DNA of 64,000 bases, taken from NCBI RefSeq assembly GCF_021190955.1, contig NZ_JAIOAO010000003.1:992001-1056000 (forward strand), written 5' to 3'. This DNA comes from Parachryseolinea silvisoli (lineage in GTDB: Bacteria > Bacteroidota > Bacteroidia > Cytophagales > Cyclobacteriaceae). Of this stretch, positions 61,077 to 64,000 are shown piece after piece. Made by a program: the position numbers and the translations under genes. The notes under the pieces are model-generated. The model had not been told where the DNA came from. It did no database searches and saw nothing but the letters and a program-made list of their open reading frames with translations. The first letter of the stretch is position 1; every line of letters begins with the position of its first letter.

Positions 61077-62951
61077 TTGAATTACTTATCCGCTGAAAAC
61101 GTCGGCAAGACGTTCTCCGATCGCTGGCTCTTCAAAGACATTACGTTGGGCATTTCACAGGGCGAGAAATTAGCCCTGGTTGGCAATAATGGTGTCGGAA
61201 AATCAACCTTGTTAAAGATTCTTACAGGCGAGCTTGCGCCCGATGCTGGAAAAGTCAGCGTTCGGCAGGGCAAACGGTTGGGGTACCTTACGCAGCAACC
61301 GGTCGTGGCCAAAGGCCTGACGGTGAAAGATGTGCTGTTTAGCGACGACAACGAGATTGCCAAAGTCGTCAAAGAATATGAAGACTGTATTCACCACCCT
61401 GATACCTCGCCGGAAAAAATGCAGGCTGTGCTGGAGCGGATGGAAGAGCTGAAAGCCTGGGACTATGAAGCCAAGGTACATGAGGTGATCGAGAAGCTGG
61501 GCGTGCCCGACTTCGATAAGAAATTCAGTGAGCTCTCGGGCGGTCAGAAGAAACGTATCTTCCTGGCGCAGTTGCTATTACAGGAGCCTGACCTTATCAT
61601 CATGGATGAACCGACCAACCACCTGGACCTGTCGGCCATCGAGTGGTTGGAGAACTACCTGGCGGGTGCCAACATCACGCTGATCATGGTGACCCACGAC
61701 CGCTACTTCCTCGACAGTGTCGCGACCGAGATCATCGAGATCGACCGGGGGCAGCTGTTCCGTTATAAGGGCAACTACGCATACTTCCTGGAGAAGAAAG
61801 AACAGCGCGAGGAGATCTTGAAGGCAGAGGTTTCCAAGGCGCGGAACCTGCTCAAAAAAGAGCTTGACTGGATGCGCCGTCAACCGAAAGCGCGCGGTAC
61901 CAAAGCGAAATATCGCGTGGAAGCGTTTTATGACCTGCAAGAAAAGGCCTCACAGGACCTGCGCAAAGACAAGATGGAGCTGGACATCAACTCGTCACGT
62001 CAAGGCGGCAAGATCCTGGAGGTTGAGCATATCAATAAGAATTTCGGGTCGCTGCCCATCGTGACAGACTTCTCGTTTGTATTTAAAAAGAATGACCGGA
62101 TCGGCATCGTCGGCAAGAACGGCATTGGTAAGTCTACTTTCCTCGACATGCTCACGGGCAAACAGAAGCCCGATAGTGGCGAGATCAATCCCGGTGTTAC
62201 GACGAAGTATGGATACTTCACCCAGGAGTCCATTACGCTGAATCTCGAAAACCGGCTGATTGAAGAGGTGAAGGAGATTGCCGAGTTCATCACACTGTCG
62301 GACGGCTCGCAGGTATCGGCTTCGAAGTTTCTCGATTCCTTTCTGTTTCCCCCCGACAAACAATACAACTATATCAATAAGCTGAGCGGTGGTGAGCGGA
62401 AGCGTCTGCAGCTGCTCAAGTTGTTGGTGACCAATCCAAACTTCCTCATCCTCGATGAGCCTACCAACGATTTTGATATCGATACGCTCAACGTGCTGGA
62501 AGACTTCCTGGACAAATTCTCCGGATGCCTGTTGCTGGTATCACACGACCGCTATTTCATGGACCACCTTGTAAACCAGCTGTTTGTGTTTGAGGGCAAC
62601 GGCGTGATACGGCTCTTTAACGGAAACTACTCCGACTACCGCGACTGGGTAGAAGAGCAGGAGGCACTTGGTGCTGCGCCGGAGCCAAAGAAGGCCGCGG
62701 CACCTGAACCCGTCAAGCCCCCCGACACCAAAGAGAAAAAGAAAGCCTCGTTTAAGGAGAAGCAGGAGTACGAAAAACTACAAGCCGAAATCGATAAGCT
62801 TGAAGAGGAGAAAAACGAAATCTCCGGCAAAATGACTTCGGGCGCCATTGATCACAAACAACTGCAGGAGTGGTCGGCGCGCATTCAGGTGATCACAAAA
62901 GCTGTGGACGAAAAAACGCTGCGTTGGCTGGAATTAGCCGAGCTGATGTAA
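61077..62951 (+). CDS. ABC-F family ATP-binding protein
   Basis: Cytoplasmic ribosome-associated-type ATPase, 624 residues, with a TTG start (NYLSAENVGKTFSDR). Two ABC domains: the first (about 1-245) has Walker A GNNGVGKSTL, signature LSGGQKKRI and Walker B IIMDEPTNHLD; the second (about 312-530) has GKNGIGKSTF, LSGGERKRL and LILDEPTNDFD. Between them is a linker (about 245-310, KKELDWMRRQPKARGTKAKY), and a C-terminal coiled coil (about 545-624) follows. ABC-F proteins act on translation or antibiotic resistance; this resembles Uup/YdiF types. The paralogue cannot be fixed. Confidence 0.92.
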   Translation: MNYLSAENVGKTFSDRWLFKDITLGISQGEKLALVGNNGVGKSTLLKILTGELAPDAGKVSVRQGKRLGYLTQQPVVAKGLTVKDVLFSDDNEIAKVVKEYEDCIHHPDTSPEKMQAVLERMEELKAWDYEAKVHEVIEKLGVPDFDKKFSELSGGQKKRIFLAQLLLQEPDLIIMDEPTNHLDLSAIEWLENYLAGANITLIMVTHDRYFLDSVATEIIEIDRGQLFRYKGNYAYFLEKKEQREEILKAEVSKARNLLKKELDWMRRQPKARGTKAKYRVEAFYDLQEKASQDLRKDKMELDINSSRQGGKILEVEHINKNFGSLPIVTDFSFVFKKNDRIGIVGKNGIGKSTFLDMLTGKQKPDSGEINPGVTTKYGYFTQESITLNLENRLIEEVKEIAEFITLSDGSQVSASKFLDSFLFPPDKQYNYINKLSGGERKRLQLLKLLVTNPNFLILDEPTNDFDIDTLNVLEDFLDKFSGCLLLVSHDRYFMDHLVNQLFVFEGNGVIRLFNGNYSDYRDWVEEQEALGAAPEPKKAAAPEPVKPPDTKEKKKASFKEKQEYEKLQAEIDKLEEEKNEISGKMTSGAIDHKQLQEWSARIQVITKAVDEKTLRWLELAELM

Positions 62952-63077
62952 ACGAATCCGCGAACCTGTGCATTATTTAAAAACATTCTAAACACGCGTA
63001 ATAATATTCTACCGTTGGAATAAAATTCAGCTTAGTTCAATCGAATGATATAACTTTAAGCAAACTTTATTTCGAAC

Positions 63078-64000
63078 ATGAACCTAAACACAGACGCGGA
63101 GAAGAAGAACACCTATGATGCTATTGTCGTGGGGACGGGTATCAGCGGTGGATGGGCAGCTAAAGAGCTCACCGAAAAAGGATTAAAGACGCTCGTGCTG
63201 GAGCGTGGTCGGATGGTAAAGCATCCCGATTACCCAACAGCGACGAAAGACCCGTGGGATTTTCCCAACGCGGGCAAGCCCACCCAGGAAGATTTGAAGC
63301 AACAGGGTGTACAAGCCCGCACCGGATATACTGTTCAGCAAGCCACCAAGCATTGGTTTGTAAACGACCTTGAAAACCCCTATACCGAAGTACGCCGCTT
63401 TGACTGGATGCGTGGTTACCACGTAGGTGGCCGCTCCATCATGTGGGGCCGCCAAAGTTATCGTTGGAGCCCGATGGACTTCGAAGCCAATGCCAAAGAC
63501 GGTATCGGCGTCGACTGGCCGGTCCGTTACAACGACCTGGCTCCGTGGTACGACTACGTTGAAAAATACATCGGTGTCAGCGGCAGTGTTGATGGTCTCG
63601 CACAACTCCCTGACGGCCAGTTCCTGCCGGCCATGGAACTGAACTGCGTCGAGATCGACCTGAAAGATAAAGTTAAAACGAAATTCGACCGGGCACTGAC
63701 TATCGGCCGTGTAGCCCACGCTACTGCGCCCGTGCCACACAGCCCACAACGGGGCACCTGTCAGTACCGGAACCTGTGCAGCCGCGGTTGTCCGTACGGT
63801 GGCTATTTCAGCAGCGTATCCTCTACGTTGCCGGCCGCCGAGAAGACCGGTAATATGACCCTGCGTCCGAATTCCATTGTATACGAACTGGTTTACGACG
63901 AACAGAAGAAAAAAGCCACCGGCGTGAAAGTGCTGGACGCAGAGAGCGGTGAGCAGACGGAATTCCATGCGAAAGTGATCTTCCTGTGTGCTTCTACTTT
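63078..64000 (+). CDS. GMC family oxidoreductase, cut by the right edge
   Basis: N-terminal 307 residues of a flavin oxidoreductase; the frame continues off the window. ATG 63078. The FAD-binding motif is AIVVGTGISGGWAAKELTEKG (about residues 15-35), followed by LVLERG. YHVGGRSIMWGRQSYRW (about 115-131) is the GMC signature region, and YRNLCSRGCPYGGYFSS (about 231-247) has a cysteine cluster typical of gluconate-dehydrogenase-like Bacteroidota members. It probably oxidises sugars or alcohols in the periplasm or at the inner membrane with a partner subunit. No signal peptide; a partner subunit with one often precedes or follows. Confidence 0.92.
   Translation, partial: MNLNTDAEKKNTYDAIVVGTGISGGWAAKELTEKGLKTLVLERGRMVKHPDYPTATKDPWDFPNAGKPTQEDLKQQGVQARTGYTVQQATKHWFVNDLENPYTEVRRFDWMRGYHVGGRSIMWGRQSYRWSPMDFEANAKDGIGVDWPVRYNDLAPWYDYVEKYIGVSGSVDGLAQLPDGQFLPAMELNCVEIDLKDKVKTKFDRALTIGRVAHATAPVPHSPQRGTCQYRNLCSRGCPYGGYFSSVSSTLPAAEKTGNMTLRPNSIVYELVYDEQKKKATGVKVLDAESGEQTEFHAKVIFLCAST

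Noticed and set aside
1-64000. CRISPR array, retron, integrase, transposase or phage genes
   Set aside because: No regularly spaced repeats, reverse transcriptase, integrase or phage structural frame was found.
1-64000. tRNA or rRNA genes
   Set aside because: No cloverleaf with a GTTCGA-type arm and CCA end, and no rRNA-like conserved stretch, could be made out by eye; a covariance search would be needed to exclude them.

Overview
The window reads as a chromosomal stretch of a free-living member of the Bacteroidota, most likely order Cytophagales (Chryseolinea/Ohtaekwangia-like; this placement is inference). Supporting signs are a T9SS C-terminal sorting domain on a large secreted protein, lone FtsX/MacB-type permeases, many secreted glycan-active proteins, DUF4199 next to a membrane-bound LuxR regulator, and AT-rich TAnnTTTG-type -7 promoter elements just upstream of several starts. 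No phage, integrase, transposase, CRISPR array, rRNA or tRNA gene was seen.

Layout. 0-3.7 kb: end of an unknown gene, an FtsX-type permease, and the wreck of a fatty-acid desaturase gene. 3.7-8.1 kb: an unknown protein; a tightly overlapping three-gene phospholipid operon (CDP-alcohol phosphatidyltransferase, CdsA-type cytidylyltransferase, PlsC-type acyltransferase); a TetR regulator and a short-chain dehydrogenase, each preceded by the same operator. 8.1-16 kb: a cytochrome c/YceI operon, a PAS-LuxR regulator carrying an in-frame stop, a cupin protein, a secreted PHP-like protein, and intergenic blocks of mosaic hairpin repeats. 16-24.9 kb: a Bacteroidota-specific unknown family, GNAT, an Ig-like repeat protein, a GH2 glycosidase, and a minus-strand operon of diheme cytochrome, outer-membrane barrel and a frameshifted SMI1/KNR4 protein. 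24.9-27 kb: mnmH-selD, a selenium branch for tRNA 2-selenouridine. 27-39 kb: a GH43/GH130-like lipoprotein, a TetR/hydrolase pair with matching palindromic operators, a DUF7738-like protein, a propeller protein, DUF1801, ATP-grasp plus flavodoxin-fold reductase, a large inverted repeat, an acyl-carrier-like protein, a TMEM175 channel, and a frameshifted AraC regulator after an SDR.

39-49 kb: a T9SS-exported DUF4874/DUF4832 protein, a 1481-residue WGR/SMI1/TPR protein, and an outer-membrane transporter-like barrel. 49-64 kb: ordinary accessory and housekeeping genes: phosphodiester glycosidase, MFS, SRPBCC, DUF1080, TlpA-like thioredoxin, LuxR/DUF4199, a YwqK-like repeat protein, ArsR and trxB, VOC, GH18, an ABC-F ATPase, and the start of a GMC oxidoreductase that runs off the right edge.

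The most notable observations are (1) four gene disruptions, three of them in regulator or immunity-type genes and each resting on one or two bases; (2) a family of intergenic hairpins that keep conserved outer arms but carry different inner hairpins; (3) two TetR genes, each with a near-identical operator in front of itself and its neighbour; (4) a self-contained phospholipid pathway whose head-group transferase has a variant active-site motif; and (5) the giant WGR protein. None can be proved novel from the sequence alone.
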